Positions 30,341 through 39,314 are shown, numbered from the stretch's first letter. The stretch: 64,000 nucleotides of DNA from Amycolatopsis rifamycinica (GCF_000695625.1 NZ_JMQI01000011.1:62001-126000); one strand, 5' to 3'. Numbers and translations are program-made. The notes: a model not told the origin generated them from the letters alone.

Positions 30341-30367
30341 TCCCGGCACAGGGAAGGCCCCGCGGGC

Positions 30368-31468
30368 TCAGGCCGCCCGCTCCGCCACCCGGCCACCGGC
30401 CCCGAGCCGGTGCAGGATTTCGTCGTGGGCGAGGCCGTCCCAGCCGAGGCGGTGGAGCGTGCGGCCGGTCCGGCGGAAGTCCTCGCCGCCGAGCACGGAC
30501 ATGATCGTGATCGCCGCGTCGACCATCGGTGTGGCGACGCCGGCGCACCGCGCGAGTGCCTGCAGCGGCACCAGCGTGGAGCGGATGTCCTCGGTCAGGA
30601 AGCGGTGGTCGAGGCTGGTCGGCGCGGCGATCGTCCGGTACGGCTCCACCGTCCGCAGCGCGTCGAGCAGCGTGGTGGCCGGGCAGCCGTAGTAGCGGTC
30701 GAGGACCTCGGTCATCGGCAGCAGCCGGGCGCCGTAGGCGGCCGCGACGGCGGCGAACTCGGCCTCGGTGCGTTCGAGCAGGGCGATCGTCCGCGCCGAG
30801 ACGCCGTCGACGTAGAAGAGCAGGTCCTCCGCGCGGTCGATGGTGCCGAGGTTGGCCAGCGCGATCGGCACGTGCGCGACCGCGCCGAAGTCGTGCAGGC
30901 CGCGCTCCACCGGGTTGCGCGCGATCTCCAGCATCGGGAACCACTCGCGCAGCAACCCGGCGCGCCGGGCGACGGCGGCCTCGGTGCTGCCGGAGATCAG
31001 GTTCCAGCCCTTGGTGCCGAGCACCGTGACGCCCTCGGTTCCGCACGGCCGCGCGGCGAACAGCGCATCGGTCTCCACGACATCGAGGTCCGGCCCTCCG
31101 GCGGCGGCCAGTGCGCAGGCGAACTCGACACTCCCGCAGAGCTTGCCGGAGAACAGCACCACCACCTGCCCCGGACGCAGGTGCGGCGCGAGCCGGGCGG
31201 CGACCTCCGGGTAGGCGGTGGTCACGGTGGCGACCAGGACGACGGCCCGCGCGGCCAGCCCGGCCGGGTCCGCGGTCACCTCCCGGAGCGCAAACCGCCC
31301 GTCGAGCACCCCGCGCGCGACGATCTCCCGGCGGCGCACGATCTCCCCGACGGCCTCGAGGTCCCGCGTGTAGAGGTGCACGGGCAGCTCCCGCGCGGCG
31401 AGGTACGCGGCCACGGCCCGTCCCTCACCACCCGCCCCGACGACCCCGATCCCGTCCAGCACGCTCAT
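30368..31468 (-). CDS. Opine (octopine/nopaline) dehydrogenase-family protein
   Basis: A 366-residue two-domain dehydrogenase. The N-terminal NAD(P) fingerprint is GIGVVGAGGEGRAVA, and the C-terminal helical domain fits the octopine/nopaline/vitopine dehydrogenase family. Members join an amino acid and a 2-oxo acid, including metallophore opines, but no metallophore gene is near. GGGAG lies before ATG 31468. It is flanked on both sides by 21-bp tandem arrays. Confidence 0.8.
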   Translation of the reverse strand: MSVLDGIGVVGAGGEGRAVAAYLAARELPVHLYTRDLEAVGEIVRRREIVARGVLDGRFALREVTADPAGLAARAVVLVATVTTAYPEVAARLAPHLRPGQVVVLFSGKLCGSVEFACALAAAGGPDLDVVETDALFAARPCGTEGVTVLGTKGWNLISGSTEAAVARRAGLLREWFPMLEIARNPVERGLHDFGAVAHVPIALANLGTIDRAEDLLFYVDGVSARTIALLERTEAEFAAVAAAYGARLLPMTEVLDRYYGCPATTLLDALRTVEPYRTIAAPTSLDHRFLTEDIRSTLVPLQALARCAGVATPMVDAAITIMSVLGGEDFRRTGRTLHRLGWDGLAHDEILHRLGAGGRVAERAA

Positions 31469-31566
31469 CCCGCCCACTCCCGTCAGTCCGGTACGCAGTG
31501 GACAGGTCGGCACCGCGAAGGCGAAAGTTCCCGCGCGAACGGGTGCCCGGAACCCGAACCGGCCGC

Positions 31567-31650
31567 GCGTGTCGTCCGTCCAGGCACGCGTGTCGTCCGT
31601 CCAGGCACGCGTGTCGTCCGTCCAGGCACGCGTGTCGTCCGTCCGGGTAC
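31567..31650. repeat. Perfect 21-bp tandem repeat, four units
   Basis: Four adjacent 21-bp units (31567-31587, 31588-31608, 31609-31629, 31630-31650) contain GTGTCGTCCGTCCAGGCAC; the last unit has two substitutions. Each junction makes the palindrome CACGCGTG. The array ends two bases before the phosphatase stop codon and lies about 100 bp upstream of the opine-dehydrogenase-like start. Confidence 0.92.
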
Positions 31651-31652
31651 GC

Positions 31653-32777
31653 CTACCCCTGGGCCAGCGCGAGCGGCACCAGCTGCTCGGCGCTGGTGAG
31701 CGACCCGTGCTGCCCCACCAGCGACGACTCCACGGCCTCCGCGAGCTCCCGCACCATCCCGAACCGGTCCCGGGCCGCGGCGACGACGTCGCCGATGCGC
31801 GGCAGCACCCGGTCGCTCACCGTGTGCCCGAACCAGCCCTCCGCGATCGCCTCCTCGCGCGAGCGCACCCAGGCCCGCTCGCCGAGCACCTCCCGCCAGG
31901 CCGCGAGGACGTCCGCGGCCGCGCCCGGTTCGGTGTAGACGTGCCGGGCCCGGACCTCGCCTCCGAACGTCCGGACGCCGGCCAGCAGCTCCGGGGTGTC
32001 GTCGAGGTCGAGCTTGTCGTCGACGGCCACCATCCCGTGGTCGGCCACCACCGCCAGCAGCGCGCCGGGCGGCAGACCCTCCACAACGGACTCGACGAGC
32101 CGGTCGATCTGCCGCAGCTGCATCCGCCAGGCGGTCGAACCGGGGCCGTAGATGTGCCCCAGCAGGTCGAGTTCGCTGTGGTAGGCGTAGCAGAACACGC
32201 GCCCGTCGAGCACCGACGACATCCGCGCGGCGAGGTCGCCCAGCGCGTGCACGCCGACGTACCGCGCGCCGCTCTGGGTGGCCAGGGTCAGGGCCGTGTC
32301 GCGGAACTGGGCGGAGGACACCACCGCCGCTTCGACGCCCGCCGCGGCGGCCCGCTCGAACGTCGTCGGCAGCGGCTGGACCTCGCGGGGCGGGAGGGCG
32401 CCACGCAGGTCGCTGCCGTCTTCGTGGCTGCACCAGCGCAACGCGTTGAGCACGCCGGTGCCGGGCATCTCGAAGGTGTAGCCGACCATCCCGTGCTCGC
32501 CCGACGCGAGCCCGGTGCCGATGGCGGCCACGCCGGCGGCCGTCGTGGACGGGAACCCGACGCGCAGGGACTCGCGGGCGAGCTCGGTCAGCACCGGGGC
32601 GTCCGCGGCGTGCTCGGCGAGCAGTTCCCAGCCGAGCCCGTCGACGAGCAGCACACCGGCACTGCGTGCCTCCGGCAGGGCCAGCGTGTTCCCGCAGCCC
32701 GGCACCCCGAGCGCGGCGAGCAGGGACGGGACGACCTGGCCGAGGTGCGGGACGTCGGCGAGCGAGGGCGGCTGCAC
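31653..32777 (-). CDS. Alkaline-phosphatase-superfamily hydrolase (nucleotide pyrophosphatase-like)
   Basis: A 374-residue protein of the nucleotide pyrophosphatase/phosphodiesterase type: metal Asp in LLVDGLGWELL, nucleophile Thr in GFPSTTAAG, metal ligands in YHSELDLLGH and VVADHGMV. It hydrolyses a phosphodiester or phosphomonoester; no signal peptide is seen. GTG 32777 is the likely start. Divergent from the FmdB-like gene. Confidence 0.85.
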   Translation of the reverse strand: MQPPSLADVPHLGQVVPSLLAALGVPGCGNTLALPEARSAGVLLVDGLGWELLAEHAADAPVLTELARESLRVGFPSTTAAGVAAIGTGLASGEHGMVGYTFEMPGTGVLNALRWCSHEDGSDLRGALPPREVQPLPTTFERAAAAGVEAAVVSSAQFRDTALTLATQSGARYVGVHALGDLAARMSSVLDGRVFCYAYHSELDLLGHIYGPGSTAWRMQLRQIDRLVESVVEGLPPGALLAVVADHGMVAVDDKLDLDDTPELLAGVRTFGGEVRARHVYTEPGAAADVLAAWREVLGERAWVRSREEAIAEGWFGHTVSDRVLPRIGDVVAAARDRFGMVRELAEAVESSLVGQHGSLTSAEQLVPLALAQG

Positions 32778-32810
32778 GTGCCCAGCTTCCCATCCCCGGG
32801 CGGCTCCGGC

Positions 32811-32822
32811 GATAATCGCGGC
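32811..32822 (+). promoter_or_regulatory. Leaderless promoter of the FmdB-like gene
   Basis: GATAAT (32811-32816) is followed by exactly six bases and the ATG at 32823. Confidence 0.5.
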
Positions 32823-33035
32823 ATGCCCACCTACGCCTACCGCTGCCGCGAGTGCACCGGGACGTTCGAGCTCCTGCGTCCGATGAGCGAATCCAGCGCG
32901 CCGGCGACCTGCCCGGAGGGTCACGGCGACACCGTCAAGCTGCTCACCACGGTCGCCCTCACCGGGGCCGCGAGCGGTCCCGCGGCCCCGGCCGGCGGTG
33001 GTGGTGGCTGCTGCGGTGGCGGCTGCTGCGGCTAA
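32823..33035 (+). CDS. FmdB-family zinc-ribbon protein
   Basis: A 70-residue protein: an N-terminal zinc ribbon (YRCRECTGTFEL... with a Cys-Pro-Glu-Gly-His second half) and a Gly/Cys-rich tail (GGGGCCGGGCCG). FmdB-like proteins are small putative regulators. The four-base overlap with the convergent lyase stop leaves no terminator between them. Confidence 0.85.
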   Translation: MPTYAYRCRECTGTFELLRPMSESSAPATCPEGHGDTVKLLTTVALTGAASGPAAPAGGGGGCCGGGCCG

Positions 33036-34150
33036 AGCGCCTTCAGCGCCTGCTCGAGGTCGGCCCACAGGTCCTCGACGTCTTCGAGGCCGACGGACAT
33101 CCGGATCAGCTGGTCGGACACCCCGGCACCGTGCCGGTCGCCCTCGTCGACGATCCGGTGGCTGATGGAACCCGGGTGCTGGATCAGCGTGTCCACACTG
33201 CCCAGGCTGACGGCGGGCGTGATCAGCCGGACCGCCTTGATCAGCGCGTGCGGGTCGCCGTCGACCTCGAACGCCACCAGCGGGCCGCCGATGCCCGGGT
33301 AGTGGACGGCGGTCACGGCCGGGTGCTCGCCGAGCCGTGACGCCAGGGTCGACGTGGTCGCGGACGCGGCGCCGACCCGCAGCGGCAGCGTGGAAAGCCC
33401 GCGCAGCAACAGGTATCCGGCGAGCGGGTGCAGCACGCCGCCGGTGGCGAAGCGGATCTGCCGCAGCCGGGCGGCTTCCGACGCGTCGCACACGACGATC
33501 CCGCCCATCACGTCGCCGTGGCCGCCGAGGAACTTCGTCGCGCTGTGCAGCACGATCCGCGCGCCGTGGCGGCCGGGGCGCTGGAGCACCGGGGTGGCGA
33601 ACGTGTTGTCCACCAGGAGCGGCACCTCACCGCAAGCGAGCGCCAGCTCGGCGATGTCCACCTCGGCCAGGGTCGGGTTCGCCGGCGTCTCGACGAACAC
33701 CAGCCCGGTGTCCGGCCGCAGCGCGGCGGCGACGGCGCCGGGCGCGGCCCAGGTGACCTCGGTGCCGAGCAGCCCGGACTCGAGCAGGTGGTCGCTGCAG
33801 CCGTAGAGCGGGCGCACGGCGACGATGTGCCGCTTCCCCTGCGCCACCGCGGAAAGCAGGCAGGCCGAGACGGCGGCCATGCCACTGGCGAACGCGACGC
33901 CGTGGTCGAAGCCTTCGAGCTCGGCGAGCGCCCGCTCGAACCGTTCGACGGTCGGGTTGCCCACCCGGCCGTAGATCGGCGGCCCGGCCAGCTCGGCGCC
34001 GGCGGCGAAGGCGTCGATCCGGGCGGCTTCGGCGGCACTGTCGCGGGACGGGTAGGTCGTGGACAGGTCGAGCGGAGCGGCGTGCACCCCGAGGTCCGTG
34101 AGATCGTCACGGCCGGCGTGGACGGCTCGCGTGCGCAGCGAGGAAGTCAT
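33032..34150 (-). CDS. Trans-sulfuration PLP enzyme (cystathionine/methionine gamma-lyase type)
   Basis: A 372-residue Cys/Met-metabolism PLP enzyme. The Schiff-base Lys lies in VLHSATKFLGGHGDV; YGRVGNPTVERFE, PLYGCSDHL and ETPANPT are family motifs. It could be a gamma-lyase, synthase or beta-lyase. The divergent Lrp regulator suggests amino-acid-responsive degradation, favouring a methionine or cystathionine gamma-lyase. ATG 34150. Confidence 0.88.
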   Translation of the reverse strand: MTSSLRTRAVHAGRDDLTDLGVHAAPLDLSTTYPSRDSAAEAARIDAFAAGAELAGPPIYGRVGNPTVERFERALAELEGFDHGVAFASGMAAVSACLLSAVAQGKRHIVAVRPLYGCSDHLLESGLLGTEVTWAAPGAVAAALRPDTGLVFVETPANPTLAEVDIAELALACGEVPLLVDNTFATPVLQRPGRHGARIVLHSATKFLGGHGDVMGGIVVCDASEAARLRQIRFATGGVLHPLAGYLLLRGLSTLPLRVGAASATTSTLASRLGEHPAVTAVHYPGIGGPLVAFEVDGDPHALIKAVRLITPAVSLGSVDTLIQHPGSISHRIVDEGDRHGAGVSDQLIRMSVGLEDVEDLWADLEQALKAL

Positions 34151-34196
34151 GTCAGCATGGTCGAGCTTTTCCCGGACCAGGGGCAACACTCTCGGA

Positions 34197-34208
34197 TATC
34201 ATTCGGCG
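34197..34208 (+). promoter_or_regulatory. Leaderless promoter of the Lrp regulator
   Basis: TATCAT (34197-34202) ends six bases before the ATG at 34209. It lies in the 58-bp gap shared with the divergent PLP lyase, so one regulator-bound site could control both. Confidence 0.5.
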
Positions 34209-34685
34209 ATGTCTGCTTCCGTCGAACTGAGCCCGGTCGATCTCGAGATTCTGCGCCTGCTGCAGAACGATGCCCGGATCACCAACAAGGACCTGGCGGC
34301 CGCGGTCGGCATCGCGCCGTCGACGTGCCTGGACCGCGTCGCCCGGCTGCGGGACACCGGCGTCATCACCGGCCAGCACGCGTCGGTCGACGCGGCGAAG
34401 CTGGGCCGTCCACTGGAGGCGTTCCTGTTCGTCCAGGTCCGCCCGCACCGGCGGCCGCTGGTGGACCCGTTCGTCGAGCACCTGCTCTCCCTGCCGGAGG
34501 TGCGCGCGGTCTACCACCTGACCGGGCCGGACGACTTCCTCGCGCACGTCGCCACCGGCTCCGCCGGGGAGCTGCAGCGGCTGGTCCTCGACGAGCTCAC
34601 CGCGCGGGACGAGGTCGCCCGCGTGCACACGAACCTCGTCTTCCAGCACTGGAGCGGCGGCCCGCTGCTGCCGCCGGGTGCCTGA
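34209..34685 (+). CDS. Lrp/AsnC-family regulator
   Basis: A 158-residue regulator: an N-terminal winged HTH (residues about 8-55, DLEILRLLQNDARITNKDLA) and a C-terminal RAM/ACT-like ligand domain. It is divergent from a Cys/Met PLP lyase and likely controls it in response to an amino acid. Convergent with the kinase-like gene that follows. Confidence 0.92.
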   Translation: MSASVELSPVDLEILRLLQNDARITNKDLAAAVGIAPSTCLDRVARLRDTGVITGQHASVDAAKLGRPLEAFLFVQVRPHRRPLVDPFVEHLLSLPEVRAVYHLTGPDDFLAHVATGSAGELQRLVLDELTARDEVARVHTNLVFQHWSGGPLLPPGA

Positions 34686-34687
34686 TC

Positions 34688-35212
34688 TCAGAGCGTCTCG
34701 AGCCAGCGGCGGGTCTCGCGCGGGGACGTCAGGCGGACGACGGCGGGGCCGTCCGGGGACGCGGCCCAGGCCCGGATGCGCTGCCGCTTGCGCGCGAACG
34801 AGGTGAAGTGCCAGCGGATGATCGAGTCCGCAGAGAACACCTGGCGGAGCGATTCGACGTTGCCGTTGCAGATCCGTTCGCGGGTCAGGGCGCGCACGGC
34901 CGTCCGGCGCAGCAGGCGGCCCAGCGAAAGCCAGCGCGGGTAGTCGAGGCCGACGACGAGCTGGGCGCGGGCCAGCGCGATCTCCTTCCACTTCGAGTAG
35001 GCGGAGTCGATGACCCAGCGTTCGCCCGCGCAGACCTCGCCGAGCCGGCGGCGCTGCTCGTCGTCGGGGACCGGGACCCAGCCCGGCTCCCAGGTGAGGT
35101 CGTCCACCGGGTGGTAGGGCAGGCCGGTGCGCTCGGCGATCCGGGCCGCGAGCGTCGACTTGCCCGAGCCGGTCACGCCGTAGACGAGGATGCGGTCAGG
35201 CCTCGAGGTCAC
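34688..35212 (-). CDS. P-loop kinase, topology-modulation/adenylate-kinase-like
   Basis: A 174-residue P-loop protein with Walker A GVTGSGKST (residues 12-20) and a HPVDDLTWEPGW segment typical of FlaR/topology-modulation proteins. It is probably a small-molecule kinase; substrate unknown. GTG 35212 overlaps the upstream Lrp gene by 17 bases, so it is co-transcribed with it. Confidence 0.8.
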   Translation of the reverse strand: MTSRPDRILVYGVTGSGKSTLAARIAERTGLPYHPVDDLTWEPGWVPVPDDEQRRRLGEVCAGERWVIDSAYSKWKEIALARAQLVVGLDYPRWLSLGRLLRRTAVRALTRERICNGNVESLRQVFSADSIIRWHFTSFARKRQRIRAWAASPDGPAVVRLTSPRETRRWLETL

Positions 35213-35660
35213 GGGCGGGCTCCCGCGGGCCGCGGTAGGGCAGGGTCTGGCTGTAGACGAGGTTGGTCGTCGTGCTGCCGAACTGGCACAGCTCGTCGAC
35301 CGTGCGCTCGAGGTGGGCCATGGAGGCGGCGGCGATCTTGAGCGTGTAGCAGTCGTCGCCGGTGGTGCGCAGGCACTCGAGGATCTCGGAGCGTTCGGCG
35401 AGCAGCTTGTGCAACGGCTCGTGGCGGCTGCCCGGGTACTTGAGGCGGACCACGGCGAGCACCGGGTAGCCGACCTTGCCGAGGTCGATTTCCGCGCGGT
35501 AGCCGCTGATCACGCCGGCGGTCTCGAGCCGCCGCAGCCGTTCGGTCGCCGCGGACGCGCTGAGGTTGACCCGGCGGCCGAGCTCGGTGAGCGGCACCCG
35601 GGCGTCGCGCTGGAGCTCGGTCAGGATGGCCCAGTCCGTCTGATCGAGACTCTCGGTCAT
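35196..35660 (-). CDS. Lrp/AsnC-family regulator
   Basis: A 154-residue Lrp protein with an N-terminal HTH (DWAILTELQRDARVPLTELG) and a ligand-binding C-terminus. ATG 35660 follows TATGTT (35667-35672) by six bases, the leaderless layout. Divergent from the LLM oxidoreductase operon, which is its likely target. Distinct from the Lrp gene at 34209. Confidence 0.92.
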   Translation of the reverse strand: MTESLDQTDWAILTELQRDARVPLTELGRRVNLSASAATERLRRLETAGVISGYRAEIDLGKVGYPVLAVVRLKYPGSRHEPLHKLLAERSEILECLRTTGDDCYTLKIAAASMAHLERTVDELCQFGSTTTNLVYSQTLPYRGPREPARDLEA

Positions 35661-35753
35661 CCGCCGAACATACCGTGGGATCCACGGCGGAACTCCCCGA
35701 ACGCCGTGATCATTCCCTTCCGGATTCGGGCAAAACGTCGATAGCCTTTCCGG

Positions 35754-36593
35754 GTGAAGATCGGCGTGAACGTCCCCAATTTCGGGCCCGGCACGGACCC
35801 GGGTGTCCTGCGTGCCTGGGCGCAGACGGTGGAAGGGCTCGGCTACGACCTGCTGATGGTGTCCGACCACGTCGCCATCACGCCGGACGTCGCCGAGCAG
35901 TACCCGGCGCCGTTCTACGAGCCGTTCACGACGTTGTCGTGGCTGGCCGGGGTGACGCAGCGGGTGCGGCTGGGCACCACGGTGCTGGTGGTGCCCTACC
36001 GCCATCCCCTGCTGGTGGCGCGGATGGCGGCGAACCTCGACGCCCTCAGCGGCGGCCGGCTCGTGCTCGGGGCCGGTATCGGCTGGGCGAAGCAGGAGTT
36101 CGACGCGCTGGGCGTGCCGTTCGAGCAGCGGGGCAAGCTCACCACCGAGTACCTGCGCACGATCCGCGCCGCGTGGGGAGAGCGCGACGACTACCGCGCG
36201 GGTCCGATCCCGCTGTGGCTCGGCGGGCACAGCGACGCCGGGCTGCGCCGGGCGATCGAGCTCGGCGACGCGTGGCACCCGCTGCGGATGACGACGGCCG
36301 GGTTCCGGGAAACGCTGGGGCGGCTGGAAAAGCTGGCCGGCGACCGGCCGTTGCCCGGCTTCGCGCCGCGGATCCTGCTGCGGCTGACGGCGGCGCCGGT
36401 GACCGGGCCGGAGCGGCTGGCCGGGGAAGGCACGCTCGAGCAGGTGCTCGACGATCTGGCGCAGTTGCGGGCGCTGGGGGCGGAGACCGTCGTGCTCGAC
36501 CCGTTCGACTCGGACCCGGCCGAAACGCTGCGCCCGGAAGTGGCGTGGCGGGATCTCGCGGCGGTAGCCGCATCCTGGAGGGAGAACCTGTGA
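35754..36593 (+). CDS. LLM-class F420-dependent oxidoreductase
   Basis: A 279-residue luciferase-like monooxygenase-fold enzyme (MKIGVNVPNFGPGT start; LGTTVLVVPYRHPLLVA; GIGWAKQEFDALG). The actinobacterial subgroup uses F420. Substrate unknown. GTG at 35754 with TAGCCT (35742-35747) six bases upstream. First gene of a three-gene coupled operon. Confidence 0.88.
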   Translation: MKIGVNVPNFGPGTDPGVLRAWAQTVEGLGYDLLMVSDHVAITPDVAEQYPAPFYEPFTTLSWLAGVTQRVRLGTTVLVVPYRHPLLVARMAANLDALSGGRLVLGAGIGWAKQEFDALGVPFEQRGKLTTEYLRTIRAAWGERDDYRAGPIPLWLGGHSDAGLRRAIELGDAWHPLRMTTAGFRETLGRLEKLAGDRPLPGFAPRILLRLTAAPVTGPERLAGEGTLEQVLDDLAQLRALGAETVVLDPFDSDPAETLRPEVAWRDLAAVAASWRENL

Positions 36594-37018
36594 AGGACAC
36601 CGAAGAAGCCCTGCTGCGGCGGGCGATCGAGCTCGCCCGCGAAGCGCGCGAGGAACACGGCAACCCGCCGTTCGGCTCCCTGCTGGCCGACGCCGACGGG
36701 AAGATCCTGGCCGAGGACCGCAACACCTCGTTGACCGACAACGACATCACGGCCCACCCGGAACTGAAGCTGGCCCGCTGGGCGGCGCAGAACCTGGACC
36801 CGGAAACCGCGGCGGCCACAACGATGTTCACCAGCACGCAGCCGTGCGGGATGTGCACCGGCGCGATCGAACGGTCCGGGCTCGGCCGCGTCGTCTACGC
36901 GCTGTCGACGGAGCAGTTCCTCACGCTGCGCCCGCCGCTCACCTGGGGCAAGCACAAGATGGAGGGCCCCGCCCTGTTCGACGAGGCCCGCGTGCCGGTC
37001 GAGGGCTATTACCAGTGA
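36590..37018 (+). CDS. Nucleoside/cytidine deaminase-fold protein
   Basis: A 142-residue CDA-fold zinc hydrolase. PCGMC supplies two zinc ligands; the usual HAE is HPE here (AHPELKLARWA), keeping His and Glu. Closest by eye to guanine/cytosine-type deaminases. GTG overlapping the previous stop (GTGA). Confidence 0.85.
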   Translation: MKDTEEALLRRAIELAREAREEHGNPPFGSLLADADGKILAEDRNTSLTDNDITAHPELKLARWAAQNLDPETAAATTMFTSTQPCGMCTGAIERSGLGRVVYALSTEQFLTLRPPLTWGKHKMEGPALFDEARVPVEGYYQ

Positions 37019-37425
37019 CGTCCTACGACGTCCGCCCGGTGGCCGTCGTGCGTTCGGCGCTGGCCGACCGCTCGGCGGCCCCGAGGCAGGGTGACGAAGG
37101 GGCGCCGCCGTCCCGGGTGGTGTTCGAGCCGGAGTTCGGCCCGGCGGCGGCCGACCTCCGGCCGGGTGACCGTCTGGTGCTGCTGACGTGGCTGCACGAG
37201 GCGGACCGCGACGTCCAGTCGGTCCACCCGCGCGGCGACCGCGACCGCCCGAGCACCGGTGTGTTCTCGACGCGGTCGCCGGACCGTCCGAACCCGATCG
37301 GCCTCCACACGGTCACGGTGACGGCGGTCGACGGCGGCACGCTCACGGTCACCGGGCTGGAGGCGATCGACGGCACCCCGGTGCTCGACGTGAAACCCGT
37401 CCTCGGCGAAGTGGCCGAGCGTTGA
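37015..37425 (+). CDS. TrmO-like tRNA m6t6A37 methyltransferase (TsaA fold)
   Basis: A 136-residue TsaA/VirR-family protein with the signature SPDRPNPIGLHTV and a beta-barrel pattern. TrmO enzymes methylate t6A37 of tRNA-Thr using SAM. This is a short single-domain form. Coupled to the deaminase by GTGA; its stop directly abuts the convergent dehydrogenase stop. Confidence 0.85.
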   Translation: MTSYDVRPVAVVRSALADRSAAPRQGDEGAPPSRVVFEPEFGPAAADLRPGDRLVLLTWLHEADRDVQSVHPRGDRDRPSTGVFSTRSPDRPNPIGLHTVTVTAVDGGTLTVTGLEAIDGTPVLDVKPVLGEVAER

Positions 37426-39195
37426 TCAGTAGTCCTTGAAGCCCTTCCCGGTCTTCCGGCCGAGCCGGCCGGCCGTCACGAGGTGCTCCAGCAGCGGGGC
37501 CGGCGCGAAGCCTTCTTCGCGGAACTCGTTGTACAGCGTGCGTTGGATGGCCAGGGAGACGTCGAGGCCGACGACGTCCAGCAGTTCGAACGGGCCCATC
37601 GGCAGGCCGCAGCCGACCTTCATGGCCGTGTCGATGTCGTCCGCGCCCGCGTAGTGGGCTTCCAGCATCTTCACCGCGTCGTTCAAGTACGGGAACAGCA
37701 ACGCGTTGACGATGAAGCCCGCGCGGTCGCCGCAGTGCACCGCGTGCTTGCCCACCGCGGCGCAGACCGCGCCCGCCGTCGCCACCACGTCCGGGGCGGT
37801 CGCGATCGTCGACACCACCTCGACCAGCTTCATCACCGGGGCCGGATTGAAAAAGTGGAGACCGATCACGTCGGCCGGGCGGGACGTCGAGGCCGCGCAC
37901 TCGATCACCGGCAGCGATGACGTCGTCGTGGCCAGGACCGCGCCGGGGCGGACCACCTCGTCCAGCGCCGCGAACACCGCCTGCTTGACCGCCAGCTCCT
38001 CGGCCACCGCCTCGACGACCAGGTCGACGTCGGCCAGTGCCTCGAAGTCGGTGACCGGGGTGACGCGGGCCAAGGCCGCCGCAGCGTCCTCTTCGGACAG
38101 TTTGCCCCTGACCACGGCCTTGTCGAGCGACTTCTTGACGCGCGCCACGGACGCCTGCGCCTTCTCCAGGCTCCGGGCGCGCAGCACGACGTCGAGGCCA
38201 CGCTTGGCGAACACCTCCGCGATGCCGGTGGCCATCGTCCCCGTCCCGACCACGCCGACCCGCGCCACCGGCCGCGGCGGAACGGAGTCCACAGTGGACG
38301 CGGCCGCCGCGTCCGAGACCACGGTGGGCGAATCCGGGGCGTCGTAGCTGTAGAAACCCCGGCCGGTCTTGCGGCCCAGCAGGCCCGCCGTGATCATCTG
38401 CTTGAGCAGAGGCGCCGGGGCGTGCAGCCGGTTGCGGGACTGGTGGTACATCGTGTCGAGGATTTCGTTCGCGGTGTCCAGCCCGATCAGGTCGAGCAGC
38501 GCGAGCGGGCCCATCGGGTAGCCGCAGCCGAACCGCATCGCGGCGTCGAGGTCCTCGCGCGTGGCGTAGCGCTGCTCGTACATCCGCACCGCGTGGTTGA
38601 GGTAGCCGAACAGCAGCGCGTTGGCGATGAACCCGGCCCGGTCGCCGATCACCACCGGCACCTTGCCGAGGCGCTCGGCGAACTCGACCACCTCGGCGAC
38701 CACGTCGGGCTCGGTCACCACCGTCTTGACGATCTCGACGAGCTTCAGCACCGGCGCCGGGTTGAAGAAGTGCATGCCGACGACCTTGCCGGGACGCGCG
38801 GTGTGCACACTGATCTCGGTGATCGACAGCGACGACGTGTTGGACGCGAAGACCACCTCCGGCCGGGTGATCTTGTCCAGCTCGGCGAAGACGTCGGCCT
38901 TCAGCTCGAGGCTCTCCGGGATCGCCTCGATCACCAAGTCCACTTCGGACAGATTCGACAGCGACGTGGAGTAGCTGATCCGGCCCAGCAGCGCTTCGCG
39001 CCCGGCCGCATCCAGCTTGCCGCCGGTGAGCGCCCGTTCGGTCGAGTGCTCGAGGTGCCCGCGGCCGCGGGCGACGCCGGCTTCGTCGAGCTCGACCGTG
39101 ACGACGTCGAGCCCGCTGCGCGCGAGCACTTCGGCGATCCCGGCCCCCATGGTGCCCAGGCCGATCACACCGACCGTCGAAATGTCCCGCGCCAT
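37426..39195 (-). CDS. Tandem 3-hydroxyacyl-CoA dehydrogenase
   Basis: A 589-residue protein made of two complete 3-hydroxyacyl/3-hydroxybutyryl-CoA dehydrogenase units: GLGTMGAGIAEVLARSG near residue 12 and GTGTMATGIAEVFAKRG near residue 316, each with HFFNPAPVMKLVE-type and C-terminal helical blocks. It oxidises 3-hydroxyacyl-CoA with NAD in fatty-acid degradation. The second fingerprint has Ala for a Gly. GGAGG precedes ATG 39195. A TTAC/GTAA dyad lies just upstream. Confidence 0.92.
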   Translation of the reverse strand: MARDISTVGVIGLGTMGAGIAEVLARSGLDVVTVELDEAGVARGRGHLEHSTERALTGGKLDAAGREALLGRISYSTSLSNLSEVDLVIEAIPESLELKADVFAELDKITRPEVVFASNTSSLSITEISVHTARPGKVVGMHFFNPAPVLKLVEIVKTVVTEPDVVAEVVEFAERLGKVPVVIGDRAGFIANALLFGYLNHAVRMYEQRYATREDLDAAMRFGCGYPMGPLALLDLIGLDTANEILDTMYHQSRNRLHAPAPLLKQMITAGLLGRKTGRGFYSYDAPDSPTVVSDAAAASTVDSVPPRPVARVGVVGTGTMATGIAEVFAKRGLDVVLRARSLEKAQASVARVKKSLDKAVVRGKLSEEDAAAALARVTPVTDFEALADVDLVVEAVAEELAVKQAVFAALDEVVRPGAVLATTTSSLPVIECAASTSRPADVIGLHFFNPAPVMKLVEVVSTIATAPDVVATAGAVCAAVGKHAVHCGDRAGFIVNALLFPYLNDAVKMLEAHYAGADDIDTAMKVGCGLPMGPFELLDVVGLDVSLAIQRTLYNEFREEGFAPAPLLEHLVTAGRLGRKTGKGFKDY

Positions 39196-39212
39196 CGAGG
39201 CCTCCAGAGATG

Positions 39213-39226
39213 TTACTCGCTGGTAA
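39213..39226. promoter_or_regulatory. TTAC-N6-GTAA dyad upstream of the dehydrogenase
   Basis: TTACTCGCTGGTAA (39213-39226) is an inverted repeat 18 bp before the start codon and next to the ribosome binding site. The form is typical of TetR-type operators on actinobacterial fatty-acid degradation genes. The regulator is not identified here. Confidence 0.45.
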
Positions 39227-39314
39227 TTGGCCTCGATACTGCCACGCGGGACCGCCGGAGCCCAGACGGAATCGAGTCAGTACCGCTCAAGTCACCCGGT
39301 CGGCAACGGCGGCT

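Noticed and set aside
30083..30349. Minus-strand frame with heptapeptide repeats
   Set aside because: It is the translation of the 21-bp DNA array; no ribosome binding site, and other frames give equally repetitive text.
30131..31650. Tandem 21-bp units as a CRISPR array
   Set aside because: Units are contiguous with no variable spacers and there are no cas genes nearby.
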